The notes under the pieces are model-generated. The model saw only the letters and a list, made by a program, of their open reading frames with translations. It ran no database searches and had not been told where the DNA came from. A program made the position numbers and the translations under genes. From positions 2,356,001 to 2,420,000 of the forward strand of contig NZ_CP046703.1 in assembly GCF_009873495.1 (NCBI RefSeq): DNA of 64,000 nucleotides. The letters run 5' to 3'. Below, in pieces: positions 43,604-53,097 of this stretch; position 1 is the first letter of the stretch; each line of letters opens with the position of its first letter. The DNA is from Nostoc sp. ATCC 53789. GTDB lineage: Bacteria > Cyanobacteriota > Cyanobacteriia > Cyanobacteriales > Nostocaceae.

Positions 43604-44478
43604 ATGGAAGCAAATTTTCTGACGGCTGTTTTTCTGCCCCTAGCTTTATTTATTATCATGTTAGGCATGGGGTTAAGCTTGACCCTAGAGGACTTCAAGC
43701 GAGTTTTCATTTATCCCAAAGCGGTGGTGGTTGGCCTAGTGGCACAGTTGGTCATGTTGCCAATGGTGGGCTTTGGCATTGCATCGGTGTTTCCCCTTAA
43801 GCCAGAATTAGCGGTAGGTGTGATGATTTTAGCAGCCTGTCCCGGTGGCGCTACAATATGATTACGTTTTTGGCTGGGGGTGATGTTGCTCTTTCTGTGA
43901 CGCTAACAGCTATTAGTAGTTTCATTACGGTTTTTACGATTCCTCTGGTAGTAAATTTGTCAATGCAGAGATTTTTGGGGGAAGGAACAACTTTACAATT
44001 GCCTTTTTTAAGTACTGTTTTGCAGATTGCGGTGATTACACTTTTACCTGTAGCAATTGGGATGATAGCCAAGCGTTATGTACCCGGATTAGCAGACAAA
44101 GCAGATAAACCTGTGAAGTGGCTGTCTTTATTTTTCCTGGCGGTGGTAATTACTGGAGTGCTGTTGCGAGAACGGAATAGTTTTATTTCTTATCTAATAG
44201 ATGTGGGCGGGGCAACTTTAGTGTTGAATGTGGTTGCAATGGCTTTAGGTTTTGCGATCGCAACTTTAACCCGATTAGGAGAAAAAAGCGTTACGGCAAT
44301 TACAGTAGAAGTAGGGATTCAAAATGGGACACTGGCGATCGCGATCGCTTCTACACCTACGCTGCTGAATAATCCTACAATGGCTATTCCTGGGGCAATT
44401 TATGGTCTACTAATGTTTGTGACTGGTGCTGCATTTGCTTGGTGGGCTAGTCGTCGCCAAGGCTTACTGAAAGCATAA
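43604..44478 (+). pseudogene. Bile acid:sodium symporter family gene, frameshifted
   Basis: The first part (43604-43861) encodes MEANFLTAVFLPLALFIIML and ends after LAACPGGATI at TGA 43859-43861. The second part (43858-44478) continues as MITFLAGGDVALSVTLTAIS in another frame to AWWASRRQGLLKA. Joined, they give about 293 residues with about nine helices, normal for this family. The family motif CPGG(A/T)xSN is broken exactly at the shift: loss of four bases (the TCNA of a Ser-Asn pair), or less likely one base, explains it. The gene lies inside the DNA separating the helicase and PLD genes. Confidence 0.85.
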
Positions 44479-44582
44479 AGATATTTTGCCTCATGGGTTA
44501 TAAGTATTAGTACAAATTAAATTACCGATCTCAAGAGTTTGATTGAAAAGATTGAGGCTATCTATTAGACAAACTAGCCCGT

Positions 44583-44654
44583 GTAAGTAGAAATTATCCA
44601 GTCGCCTGCATTATTTTTGGCAATTATACTGATGAGATGAAGCCTTTTCTGGGC
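44583..44654 (+). pseudogene. Fragment of a histone deacetylase family gene
   Basis: The frame reads VSRNYPVACIIFGNYTDEMK, which aligns with VSSGYPVACVIGGGYADDMK at the 3' end of the deacetylase gene at 37696-38613. Nucleotide identity is also evident (GTCGCCTGC, GATGA.ATGAA). Only this piece remains. Confidence 0.75.
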
Positions 44655-44844
44655 GTTACTTCTTCTCAAAATTAAAGCGATAAATAATATTTTCTTTCCT
44701 GCTTCCCTTACCCACAATCCTTTTTCACCTTTCCCCTTCAACTAGGAATTATTAAGATACCAGACATTTCTGGAAAAGAGATTATGGCTTGTGTAGTAAG
44801 AAAGCAAATATCACTTGATGCTTAATTTAGCTCAAGGGGGTCTA

Positions 44845-45051
44845 ATGATTGATCGCTTTGTAAATCTAATTTTTATCGATTCTTTTGCCCTTGCCATTAA
44901 CCTGACATTTGGTAAATTGCTTCACACCAAAATCTGCAACTATTCATGGGATGGAATGGTAAGTGATGAGCTTTCAACACCAGAAACTGGCGCTAGTTCT
45001 TCTGAATTGCCAGCATCCTTGGAGGAAGATATAACTACTCCTATTTCATAA
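44845..45051 (+). CDS. Doubtful small ORF
   Basis: It encodes 68 residues starting MIDRFVNLIFIDSFALAINL, preceded by AAGGGGG at a plausible ribosome-site distance. The first half is hydrophobic and the tail is Ser/Glu/Thr-rich. I recognise no family. It sits in decayed DNA between the symporter pseudogene and a hairpin element, so it may be a remnant rather than a gene. Confidence 0.25.
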   Translation: MIDRFVNLIFIDSFALAINLTFGKLLHTKICNYSWDGMVSDELSTPETGASSSELPASLEEDITTPIS

Positions 45052-45101
45052 AGCCTGCTTAGAGGATGTTTTAAAAGTCCCTTTATCGGTATCAAAAGTT
45101 A

Positions 45102-45180
45102 AGATCCCCCTAAATCCCCCTTAAAAAGGGGGACTTTGATTCCGGTTCCCCCCTTTTTTAAGGGGGGCTAGGGGGGATCT
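45102..45180. repeat. Hairpin element AGATCCCCC...GGGGGGATCT
   Basis: The ends AGATCCCCCTAAATCCCCC and GGGGGGCTAGGGGGGATCT pair, with an inner CCTTAAAAAGG/CCTTTTTTAAGG pair. Outside it, GGATGTTTTAAAAGT (about 45064) and ACTTTTAAAACAGCC (about 45208) form a second nested inverted pair. It is a typical non-coding repeat of this genome type. Confidence 0.8.
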
Positions 45181-45403
45181 AGAAGTACTTAAAAGCACGT
45201 CCAAACACTTTTAAAACAGCCTATTAGAGACTATTTATAAAGTAAATCTTAAGTAAGGTGGGTTACGGCTTTACTATTATGCACCTTGTTACATAGCGGT
45301 GCGTTAGCACTTTGATGAAAATTTTTGTGACAAATCATCTAGAAATATGTGCCTAACACACCGTACAATAATCTTATTTTTACTTTATAAATAACCTCTA
45401 AGA

Positions 45404-45686
45404 TTTTGCGATCGCAACTTTAACCCGATTGGGAGAAAAAAGCGTTACGGCAATTACAATAGAAGTAGGAATTTAAAATGGGACTCTGGCGATCGCGATC
45501 GCTTCTACACCTACGCTGCTGAATACTCCCACAATGGTCATTCCTGGGGAAATTTATAATGTGCTAATATTTGTCACTGGTGCTGGATTTGCTTGGTAGA
45601 CTAGTCGTCGCCAAAGCTTATTGAAACCATAAAGATACTTTGCCTCATGGGTTACAAGTATTTGTACAAATTCAATTATCCAATCT
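45404..45686 (+). repeat. Decayed duplicate of the symporter gene 3' end
   Basis: This stretch repeats 44250-44532 almost base for base, beginning TTTTGCGATCGCAACTTTAA and running through the symporter C-terminus and about 55 bases beyond its stop. It has several substitutions, including new stops (TTTAAAATG, TGGTAGACT). It ends about 10 bases before the present PLD start. It shows that the 2.2-kb separating block arose with a local duplication. Confidence 0.9.
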
Positions 45687-45696
45687 TATTTCCTTA

Positions 45697-47550
45697 ATGT
45701 TTCTCGCCTCTTCTGCTAAACCTATTGATGACAATCTCAAAAATTTTGTAGACGAAATAGAAGCGCAAAGTCCTAGTTTATCGGTTTTGGCAGCGCGTCA
45801 ATTTCGTTATAGTTTGCGTCAAACTACTATAGAAGTAAATATCAAAGAACCCCGCCAGTTTAACGTACTCGAAGAATTTATTATCCGCGCTGCGATTGAA
45901 TTTCAACCTCCGCCAACAGAGGATGAATTAGCCTCTGTACTTGGACTGGATTCTGTATTTATCAAAACTACCACTGCAACTCTTCGCTCATTACAAACTC
46001 TATCACCAACATCACCAATTACAGTTACTTCTGAAGGTCGCTCATTTTATGAAAAAGGGTCTGTACCACAGCCTCCATATCCTGTACAGCTTAATGCTAT
46101 TACAGATCCTTTAAGCGACAAAATAACCTTTCAAACTGAATCACTAAGCGAGACAGTGATAAAGTTGCCAGACTTAGCAGATTTTATAACTATTGATCAT
46201 ATAATTACTGATATCTCTTCTTTACAACTTGAGGAAATCCAAAAATTTATTCAGGCTTCCGATTTAGCGCTTCATGTCCCAGAAGAGGGAAAAATCGTTA
46301 CTTCTTATAAGGTATTAAATCCAACTCAAAAATTTTGGAGAAAGATATCGCTTTTCGTTATCTTCGATGCTCTTGAAGATAAATTAACCATCCAAATAAG
46401 AAATGGAAAACAAGTTTTAGAGTCAGCATCAAATTGGTTAGAAGCTCTACACGCTCAAGGTAAAATATCCTTACAAGCATTATGTAAATTGTCAGACGAA
46501 ACCATCAATTTTGAACGTGAAGCCATTCTCCAACATAAAAATACTGAAATAGAAGCTAGGCTTGAAAATATTCGCCAAAAAACCTTAAAACCTGCGAAAA
46601 AAGCTGATAAAAAAGTAGATAAATCTCCAGTGGTAGGTGAAGTTGTACAGTTACGCGACGGACAAATTAGCCAAGCTTTCTCAGAAGTTTTGAATTCTGC
46701 TAAAAGTCAGGTTATTATTTATTCTCCTTGGGTGAATCAGGCAGTTGTCGATGAAAAATTTCTAACTTTGTTACAAAAATTAGCTAATCGTGGAGTTTGG
46801 ATTTTAATTGGACATGGAATTGCGCGGCGACAAGAAGATGAAGAGAAACCAATTTCGCCAGAAGTAGAGAAAAAACTGCGAGCAATAAAAACACCTGATG
46901 GTTTATCATCTGTACAGGTTTTATGGCTGGGAGACTCCCATATAAAAGAAGTAATAGTTGATCAAGAAATCCATCTATGTGGATCTCATAACTGGCTATC
47001 TTATCGTGGTGATTACCTACCACGGGGTGAATCAGTTTATAAAGTCACAATTTTGCATCAAGTCCAAGAAGCTTATGAATTTTTCGCTAATCGCTTCCAA
47101 AATCAAGCTCAAAAATTATGGCAAAATGCTCTAAACAACCGCGATTCTAAACTGGCTGTGGAGTCTTTATATGTATGGGGTGCGCTAGGTATGGAAGACA
47201 TTGCACTCAAAAACATACAGCAAAGCAATTGGCTGGAAATTCTGCCTATGTGGTTAAATGTGGCACTTCAAGGGTTAAGAACGAAGAATATACAAGCTGA
47301 TTCAGAAAGTTTTGAAACCGCCCTTTCGTTGTTGAGTCAAGTTTCTATTGAAGAGGCTTTTCTTGAGTCATTGCAGCAAGGATGGCGTAAAGTTATCGGT
47401 GCGATCGCAATTAACAATCCTAAAATTGCTTTAAAGTTACTTAGCGATGAAGTCTGGGTGCAGTTTCTACGTCTCAATATTGCCCAAAATAGTGATTCAC
47501 CTGATAATTTTATCTCGCAACATACTTTATCAAAAAAAATAAATAGATAA
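45697..47550 (+). CDS. Single-HKD phospholipase D-like protein, partner of the helicase
   Basis: It encodes 617 residues from the ATG of MFLASSAKPIDDNLKNFVDE. This start is supported because the same 30 bases overlap the helicase stop in the left repeat. The N-terminal part (about 1-300) is of unknown fold. A Lys-rich linker (about 295-315) leads to one PLD domain (about 335-455): QVIIYSPWVNQAVVDEKFLT, then HxK(x)4D in DSHIKEVIVDQEIHLCGSHN (His at about 413). With one HKD motif it would need to dimerise to form an active site, as PLD nucleases do. The helical C-terminus (about 460-617) is unassigned. Nuclease or lipase activity is inferred. Confidence 0.8.
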   Translation: MFLASSAKPIDDNLKNFVDEIEAQSPSLSVLAARQFRYSLRQTTIEVNIKEPRQFNVLEEFIIRAAIEFQPPPTEDELASVLGLDSVFIKTTTATLRSLQTLSPTSPITVTSEGRSFYEKGSVPQPPYPVQLNAITDPLSDKITFQTESLSETVIKLPDLADFITIDHIITDISSLQLEEIQKFIQASDLALHVPEEGKIVTSYKVLNPTQKFWRKISLFVIFDALEDKLTIQIRNGKQVLESASNWLEALHAQGKISLQALCKLSDETINFEREAILQHKNTEIEARLENIRQKTLKPAKKADKKVDKSPVVGEVVQLRDGQISQAFSEVLNSAKSQVIIYSPWVNQAVVDEKFLTLLQKLANRGVWILIGHGIARRQEDEEKPISPEVEKKLRAIKTPDGLSSVQVLWLGDSHIKEVIVDQEIHLCGSHNWLSYRGDYLPRGESVYKVTILHQVQEAYEFFANRFQNQAQKLWQNALNNRDSKLAVESLYVWGALGMEDIALKNIQQSNWLEILPMWLNVALQGLRTKNIQADSESFETALSLLSQVSIEEAFLESLQQGWRKVIGAIAINNPKIALKLLSDEVWVQFLRLNIAQNSDSPDNFISQHTLSKKINR

Positions 47551-47563
47551 CTATAGCAGTCAG

Positions 47564-47621
47564 CTTTGATTTTTGTTCGCGCAGTGCAAAAGCGATGGCA
47601 GCCAACAGGCAACAAGGCTTT
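47564..47621. repeat. Dispersed repeat shared with the right window edge
   Basis: CTTTGATTTTTGTTCGCGCA and GCGATGGCAGCCAACAGGCA resemble TTTTGATTTCTGTGCGCGAA and GCGATAGGCAATAAGCAAAA at 63947-64000. The rest of the spacer before glgC (47622-47909) shows another AAAAGCGATAG echo and a TATATCGATATA palindrome, but no gene. Confidence 0.55.
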
Positions 47622-47909
47622 TCAAGTGGTACTAAGTTTTTTCAAAAATTAAATATGATTTCTATATCGATATAAAATGCAAAAGCGATAGTCAAATTTC
47701 ATACAAGGCAAACGTAGCCAAAACTTCCTATATTGTTCACCTATCTAAATAAATACAAATGTTCTAGTTTTTTACTTATTAGCCGTACTATCCATAACCA
47801 ACAGCATTCTATAAAATTCCTCCCTAAGAATCACATGATCCCCCTTACCTGTGGTGGCAGACAGTCCTAAACTGAAGATGAGAGTTGAAAGGCAGTCGGG
47901 AGAAATTTT

Positions 47910-49199
47910 GTGAAAAAAGTATTATCAATCATCCTTGGCGGTGGCGCGGGTACTCGGCTTTACCCATTAACCAAACTCCGCGCTAAACCAGCAGTACCAG
48001 TAGCGGGGAAGTACCGCTTAATCGATATCCCTGTTAGTAACTGCATAAATTCCGAAATATTCAAAATCTACGTCCTGACACAATTCAACTCAGCTTCCCT
48101 GAATCGTCACATCGCCCGTACCTATAACTTTACTGGTTTCAACGAAGGTTTTGTGGAAGTGCTAGCTGCACAACAAACACCAGAAAATCCCAACTGGTTC
48201 CAAGGTACAGCCGATGCTGTGCGTCAGTATCTATGGTTGATGGAAGAATGGGATGTAGAAGAATATCTAATCCTGTCAGGCGATCACCTCTACCGGATGG
48301 ATTATCGCCAGTTTATCCAACGCCATAGGGACACGGGGGCTGATATTACTCTCTCAGTCATCCCCATAGATGAGCGCCGCGCCTCAGATTTTGGCTTGAT
48401 GAAAATTGACGATTCTGGTAGGGTAATTGACTTTAGCGAAAAACCTAAAGGCGAAGCGTTAACCCAAATGCAAGTTGATACAAGTGTACTGGGATTAACA
48501 AAAGAACAAGCCCTGAAACAGCCTTACATCGCCTCAATGGGGATTTATGTCTTTAAAAAAGAGGTTTTGTTCAAGTTGTTGAGAGAAGGTATAGAAAGAA
48601 CTGATTTCGGTAAAGAAATTATTCCTGATGCCTCTAAAGATTACAACGTTCAAGCTTACCTTTTTGATGATTACTGGGAAGATATTGGAACAATCGAAGC
48701 CTTTTATCAAGCAAATTTAGCCCTGACTCAGCAGCCCCAGCCACCTTTTAGTTTCTACGATGAAAAAGCACCAATTTATACCCGCCCTCGTTACTTACCT
48801 CCGACTAAACTTTTAGATTGCCATATCACAGAATCAATTATTGGCGAAGGTTGTATTTTGAAAAATTGCCGCATTCAACATTCAGTTTTAGGAGTGCGAT
48901 CGCGGATTGAATCTGGCTGCGTCATCGAAGAATCTTTACTCATGGGTGCAGATTTTTACCAAGCTTCTGTAGAACGGCAATGTAGCTTGATAGATAATGA
49001 CATTCCCGTAGGCATCGGTACAGACACGATCATTCGCGGTGCCATCATTGATAAAAATGCCCGCATCGGTCATGATGTCAAAATTATCAATAAAGATAAT
49101 GTGCAAGAAGCTGAACGCGAAAACCAAGGTTTTTACATCCGCAGTGGTATCGTCGTCGTGCTGAAAAATGCTGTAATTGCTGATGGAACAATCATTTAG
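47910..49199 (+). CDS. glgC: Glucose-1-phosphate adenylyltransferase (ADP-glucose pyrophosphorylase)
   Basis: GlgC makes ADP-glucose from glucose 1-phosphate and ATP, the committed step of glycogen synthesis, and is activated by 3-phosphoglycerate in cyanobacteria. The 429 residues begin at a GTG ([20 protein letters not shown]). They contain the nucleotide-binding [28 protein letters not shown], the catalytic GDHLYRMDY and the substrate-binding FSEKPKG. The C-terminal part is a left-handed beta-helix ending [18 protein letters not shown]. Length and ending match the cyanobacterial enzyme. It stands alone; a tandem heptamer repeat follows the stop directly. Confidence 0.97.
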   Translation: MKKVLSIILGGGAGTRLYPLTKLRAKPAVPVAGKYRLIDIPVSNCINSEIFKIYVLTQFNSASLNRHIARTYNFTGFNEGFVEVLAAQQTPENPNWFQGTADAVRQYLWLMEEWDVEEYLILSGDHLYRMDYRQFIQRHRDTGADITLSVIPIDERRASDFGLMKIDDSGRVIDFSEKPKGEALTQMQVDTSVLGLTKEQALKQPYIASMGIYVFKKEVLFKLLREGIERTDFGKEIIPDASKDYNVQAYLFDDYWEDIGTIEAFYQANLALTQQPQPPFSFYDEKAPIYTRPRYLPPTKLLDCHITESIIGEGCILKNCRIQHSVLGVRSRIESGCVIEESLLMGADFYQASVERQCSLIDNDIPVGIGTDTIIRGAIIDKNARIGHDVKIINKDNVQEAERENQGFYIRSGIVVVLKNAVIADGTII

Positions 49200-49235
49200 T
49201 CATTGGTCATTAGTCATTAGTCATTAGTCATTGGT
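49200..49235 (+). repeat. Short tandem heptamer repeat
   Basis: About five copies of TCATTAG/TCATTGG follow directly on the glgC stop codon. Short tandem heptamers like this are characteristic of heterocyst-forming cyanobacteria. Confidence 0.85.
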
Positions 49236-49268
49236 TAATAGTTACAAGTAACAAAGGACAACGGACAA

Positions 49269-49778
49269 ATGACTAAACTGTTTTTGCTGATTGGTCTTCC
49301 AGGTAGCGGTAAGTCAACTTTTGCAAAACAATTAATGACAGAATGCCCCCAGATGCCGCTGATTTCTACGGATGGCATCAGGGGGCAATTGTTCGGTTCT
49401 CAAGCCCTTCAGGGGCCGTGGCTACTGATTTGGCAGGAAGTAGAAAGGCAATTTCGACAAGCTATTTCTACAGCAAATACAGCCATTTTCGACGCTACCA
49501 ATGCCCAGCGCCGTCATCGCCGTGAAGTCATTGCTTTAGCCCGTGAATTGGGCTTTACCCAAATTATGGGAATTTGGGTGGATACACCAGTCTGGCTGTG
49601 TTTGGCACGTAATAAAAGGCGATCGCGCCAGGTTCCTGAAGAAATTATTTTGCGGATGCACCGTCAACTCCGGGATGCCCCCCCAAGCCTGGAAGAGGGG
49701 CTAGACGGGCTGATCCGCTTATCAGAAAAATCGGAGTACGGAAATTGCGATCGCACGTTGAGCAAGAACCACACTTGA
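49269..49778 (+). CDS. P-loop kinase-like protein (AAA_33 / polynucleotide-kinase type)
   Basis: The 169 residues begin MTKLFLLIGLPGSGKSTFAK (Walker A at about 9-17). The D of ISTDGIRGQLFG (about 35) and FDATNAQRRHRRE (about 75) resemble the nucleotide/substrate sites of T4 polynucleotide kinase-like and zeta-toxin-like P-loop enzymes. RNKRRSRQVPEEIILRMHRQ forms the lid. The substrate may be a nucleic acid end or a small molecule. The stop is 117 bases before the DnaJ gene. A GCGATCGC-like site lies within the final codons. Confidence 0.8.
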   Translation: MTKLFLLIGLPGSGKSTFAKQLMTECPQMPLISTDGIRGQLFGSQALQGPWLLIWQEVERQFRQAISTANTAIFDATNAQRRHRREVIALARELGFTQIMGIWVDTPVWLCLARNKRRSRQVPEEIILRMHRQLRDAPPSLEEGLDGLIRLSEKSEYGNCDRTLSKNHT

Positions 49779-49895
49779 TTTTCTATATTCTTTGTTAATT
49801 TAAAATCAGATTCTTTTGCTTGGCACTCTACCTAGCAATCAAATATCTGTGTTCTTAAAAAAAACATAACAGTAATTTCTATAGGAGGCTAGTAG

Positions 49896-50897
49896 ATGGC
49901 TGCAACCGACTTCAAGGACTATTACGCAATTTTGGGAGTTAATAAGACTGCCACTCAAGATGAGATTAAACAAGCCTTTCGTAAACTAGCCCGCAAATAT
50001 CACCCCGATGTCAACCCAAATAACAAACAGGCAGAGGCACGCTTTAAAGAAGTTAGCGAAGCCTACGAGGTTGTTTCAGATGTAGATAAACGCAAAAAAT
50101 ATGACCAATTCGGTCAATATTGGAAGCAAGCTGGCGAAGGTTTCCCCGGCGGTGGCGTTGGTGCCGATATGGGTGGCTTTGACTTCAGTCAATACGGCAA
50201 TTTTGATGAGTTCATTAATGAGTTGCTAGGACGCTTTGGCGGTGCTGCCCCTCGTGGTGGAGGCGGGCGACAAAGTTACTCTTACCGCCCTCCTACAGGT
50301 GCTACAAGTGGTTTTGGTGGCTTTAACGATTTTGGGTTTCAAGATGCAGGTGCGGGTACTTCCCAGGATAGTGAAGCTATAATCACCCTAACTTTTGCTG
50401 AAGCATTTAATGGTGTGCAAAAGCGCTTCAGTTTAGGTAACGAGACAATAGATGTTCGTATTCCATCTGGGGCTAAACCTGGTACTCGTCTGCGCGTGCG
50501 GGGTAAAGGTCAAATCAACCCGATGACTCAACAACGAGGGGATTTATACTTAAAAGTCGAACTTCAGCCGCACTCGTTCTTCCAAATGGAAGGCGATAAC
50601 TTGGTGTGCGAAGTGGCAATCACACCAGATGAAGCTACTCTGGGAGCGTCTATTGATGTACCCACTCCCGACGGTTCAGTTAATGTCAAGCTACCAGCCG
50701 GGGTACGTTCTGGACAATCACTGCGTTTACGTGGCAAAGGTTGGCCCCTCGCCAAGGGTGGACGTGGCGATCAGTTGGTGAAGGTGGCGATCGCACCACC
50801 AAAAGACCTCAGCCAACAAGAACGAGAATATTATGAAAAAATCCGGGCTATACGTACTTATAATCCCCGCAGTCATTTGCAGCAAGTCAAGCTGTGA
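49896..50897 (+). CDS. DnaJ-type co-chaperone (CbpA-like)
   Basis: The 333 residues start with a J domain (about 5-70, HPD at 36-38) that stimulates DnaK ATPase. A long Gly/Phe-rich linker follows (about 80-155: GEGFPGGGVGADMGGF and onwards). Two C-terminal beta-barrel substrate domains contain FNGVQKRFSLGNETIDVRIP and SIDVPTPDGSVNVKLPAGVR. There is no Cys zinc-finger, so it is a type II (CbpA/Hsp40-B) protein rather than canonical DnaJ. AGGAGG lies 8 bases before the ATG. No dnaK neighbour is present. Confidence 0.92.
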   Translation: MAATDFKDYYAILGVNKTATQDEIKQAFRKLARKYHPDVNPNNKQAEARFKEVSEAYEVVSDVDKRKKYDQFGQYWKQAGEGFPGGGVGADMGGFDFSQYGNFDEFINELLGRFGGAAPRGGGGRQSYSYRPPTGATSGFGGFNDFGFQDAGAGTSQDSEAIITLTFAEAFNGVQKRFSLGNETIDVRIPSGAKPGTRLRVRGKGQINPMTQQRGDLYLKVELQPHSFFQMEGDNLVCEVAITPDEATLGASIDVPTPDGSVNVKLPAGVRSGQSLRLRGKGWPLAKGGRGDQLVKVAIAPPKDLSQQEREYYEKIRAIRTYNPRSHLQQVKL

Positions 50898-50943
50898 AAA
50901 TTTCCGATTGTAGAAACGGTAAAATTTATCGTTTCTACATTGA

Positions 50944-51609
50944 TTAAGTCTGATGCCGCGTATTTCTCGCGACAATGACAGACTTAAACGCTTCCATTGC
51001 CTCTGGTGTAGACTCGGTAGCTTGCCACGATGGACGTACAATTAAGCGATCGTGCCAAGCATTCAGTTTTGGATAGTCATTTAAAGAAATCCCTACTTCC
51101 GGCAGCCATATTACTACAGTTCCAGCCACAACCTCAGCCATAGTTAGGTTTTGACTACCAAAGTAAGGGCGATCGTCAAGTAAATTCTCGAATAATTTGA
51201 GTACTGTTGAAATTTTCTGCTTCGCCTGCTCGATTTTTTCGGGATTTTCTCCAGGTAAGCCTAATATCTGAGGTAAAAATGTGGTGGTTGCTGGCAAAAG
51301 CTCATTCACAGTTACCAGTTGTACCATCCGTGCGATCGCTAAATCCTTGGCATCTTTAGGCAACATCGCAGGTGTGGGATATTTTGTCTCTAAATAGTCC
51401 AGAATTGCTAAAGATTCCACTACATTAAAGCCGTCATCTACCAAAGCTGGTATGTGATGGAATGGATTAATTGCCAAAAACTCTGGTTTAAACTGCTCCC
51501 CATCCAGCTTTATTTCTACTAATTCAAACTCAAGTCCTTTTTCCAGCAGAGTAATCCAGACGCGGCGAGAGTTAGGAGAAATAGATGAATGATAAAGGGT
51601 CAGCACCAT
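50944..51609 (-). CDS. Glutathione S-transferase family protein
   Basis: The 221 residues have an N-terminal thioredoxin-fold domain: LYHSSISPNSRRVWITLLEK with Ser as the likely catalytic residue near 8-11, then HHIPALVDDGFNVVESLAIL with the glutathione-binding cis-Pro and ES pair. An all-helical C-terminal domain follows (about 90-215). GSTs conjugate or reduce electrophiles with glutathione; the substrate here is unknown. It converges on the DnaJ gene and precedes two peroxiredoxin genes on the same strand, with glutathione synthesis (gshA) 8 kb away. Confidence 0.88.
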   Translation of the reverse strand: MVLTLYHSSISPNSRRVWITLLEKGLEFELVEIKLDGEQFKPEFLAINPFHHIPALVDDGFNVVESLAILDYLETKYPTPAMLPKDAKDLAIARMVQLVTVNELLPATTTFLPQILGLPGENPEKIEQAKQKISTVLKLFENLLDDRPYFGSQNLTMAEVVAGTVVIWLPEVGISLNDYPKLNAWHDRLIVRPSWQATESTPEAMEAFKSVIVARNTRHQT

Positions 51610-51663
51610 AAAACCTCACAGTTTTATCAGTAGAGTGGGTATTGCCAATTTTACACCTTATAC

Positions 51664-52200
51664 TCAATTAAATTGTTCTAACAGAGTCTCAACACTAGCA
51701 TTGTGATCCAGAAAAGAAAATAAATGCCAGTAGCTGAGTTTCCCTTCTTTATCTAATACAAACTGGGCTGGTAAAGGCGCTCCTAGTGCTTGCCCTACTT
51801 GATAGGTACGAAAAATTCGACAGCTAGGATCGCTCAATAACGGCATTTTTAAGCCTAAATCTTTCACAACAATTTGACTCTGCCGTTCATCGGTACTAGT
51901 AATCATTAAAACTTCTATACCGCGATTTTTAAATTGCTCATAGTTCTCATTCAAGGCTTTGATATGAGGAAAACAAAAAGGGCAATATTGTTTTTCAGTA
52001 AAGATGCGAGTAAAGGCGAGTAACACTGGTTGCTTGCCTTTATAATCAGACAATTTTACTAAAGTTCCGTTGGTAATATCTGGTAGTTGAAAATCAGGCG
52101 TTCCTACTCCAAACCTGAGTTGATTTCTAGCTGGAACTGGTAAAAAGTTGCGGAAGAATCGCTCATTTAATAAGCCACTAAAATCAGTTGAAGTCAACAT
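51664..52200 (-). CDS. Peroxiredoxin-like (AhpC/TSA) protein with CPFC motif
   Basis: The 178 residues have a thioredoxin fold with LGVGTPDFQLP-type entry (FGVGTPDFQLPDITNGTLVK), then FTRIFTEKQYCPFCFPHIKA, where Cys73 and Cys76 form a CxxC site, and PLLSDPSCRIFRTYQVGQAL. It lacks the canonical PxxxT/SxxC peroxidatic site, so it is closer to redoxin/AhpC-like proteins of uncertain activity. A third Cys (SDPSC) might act as resolving residue. It lies 54 bases from the GST gene and may share its transcript. Confidence 0.8.
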   Translation of the reverse strand: MLTSTDFSGLLNERFFRNFLPVPARNQLRFGVGTPDFQLPDITNGTLVKLSDYKGKQPVLLAFTRIFTEKQYCPFCFPHIKALNENYEQFKNRGIEVLMITSTDERQSQIVVKDLGLKMPLLSDPSCRIFRTYQVGQALGAPLPAQFVLDKEGKLSYWHLFSFLDHNASVETLLEQFN

Positions 52201-52354
52201 ATTTTTAACCCTAATTATTTAAATACTATTTTATGAAAAAACCACAGATAGATACAGAGGTTGACACTGTTTCATGTGTATCTCTGTTTATCTGTGGTTT
52301 TCATTGATTTTGCTCTCAACTCCAACAACTTGGATTAGAGTTTGCTAACGGAAT

Positions 52355-52966
52355 TTAGACAGCAGAGAAGTAAACTTTAGACTTCACTGGGTCAGGATTC
52401 ATTGTCTTGTCACCAGGTTGCCAACCAGCTGGGCAAACTTCATCGGGGTGAGATTGAACATACTGAATTGCTTGTAATGTCCGCAGGGTTTCATCAACGC
52501 TGCGACCAAAAGCTAGGTTGTTGATGGTAGCGTGCTGTATGATACCATCTTTATCGATGATGAACAGACCACGCAAGGCAATGCCGGCTGCTGGGTCAAG
52601 AACGTTGTAAGCGGCGCTAATCTCTTTCTTGATGTCTGAGACTAGAGGATAATTCAGGTCGCCGACACCACCAGACTTACGATCTGTTTGAATCCAAGCG
52701 AGGTGGGAGAATTCACTGTCAACGGAAGCCCCAAGGACTTCGGTATTGATTTTCTTGAATTCTTCGTAGCGATCGCTAAATGCTGTGATTTCAGTAGGAC
52801 AAACAAAGGTAAAGTCTAGTGGGTAGAAAAACAGGACGACATACTTACCGCGATAATCGGAAAGTTTGATTGTCTTAAATTCCTGATCTACCACAGCTGT
52901 TGCTGTGAAATCGGGAGCTTGTTGGCCAACGCGGAGGCTTCCTTCGGTTCCGTAAGTAAGGGACAT
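52355..52966 (-). CDS. Typical 2-Cys peroxiredoxin
   Basis: The 203 residues reduce hydrogen peroxide and alkyl hydroperoxides with thioredoxin as donor. The peroxidatic Cys lies in [20 protein letters not shown] (about residue 56) and the resolving Cys in [11 protein letters not shown] (about 178). [15 protein letters not shown] sequence ([15 protein letters not shown]) confirms the family. Length and motifs match the abundant cyanobacterial/chloroplast BAS1-type enzyme. The spacer to the next gene is short. The promoter lies in 52967-53097, shared divergently with the debranching-type gene. Confidence 0.95.
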   Translation of the reverse strand: MSLTYGTEGSLRVGQQAPDFTATAVVDQEFKTIKLSDYRGKYVVLFFYPLDFTFVCPTEITAFSDRYEEFKKINTEVLGASVDSEFSHLAWIQTDRKSGGVGDLNYPLVSDIKKEISAAYNVLDPAAGIALRGLFIIDKDGIIQHATINNLAFGRSVDETLRTLQAIQYVQSHPDEVCPAGWQPGDKTMNPDPVKSKVYFSAV

Positions 52967-53097
52967 TAACCTAATTCTCCTTTATCGGTTTATTAGCGTT
53001 GGAATACGGGTCAAGTAAAACTCGCCCATCCACGCTCTCACAGTTTAATTACGATCTGTTACGACTATATCATACTCATAACGATTTTGAGTAGCCA

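Noticed and set aside
43579..43800. A 73-residue plus-strand frame at the start of the symporter pseudogene
   Set aside because: It is an out-of-frame shadow of the symporter N-terminal half, which has clear membrane-protein composition.
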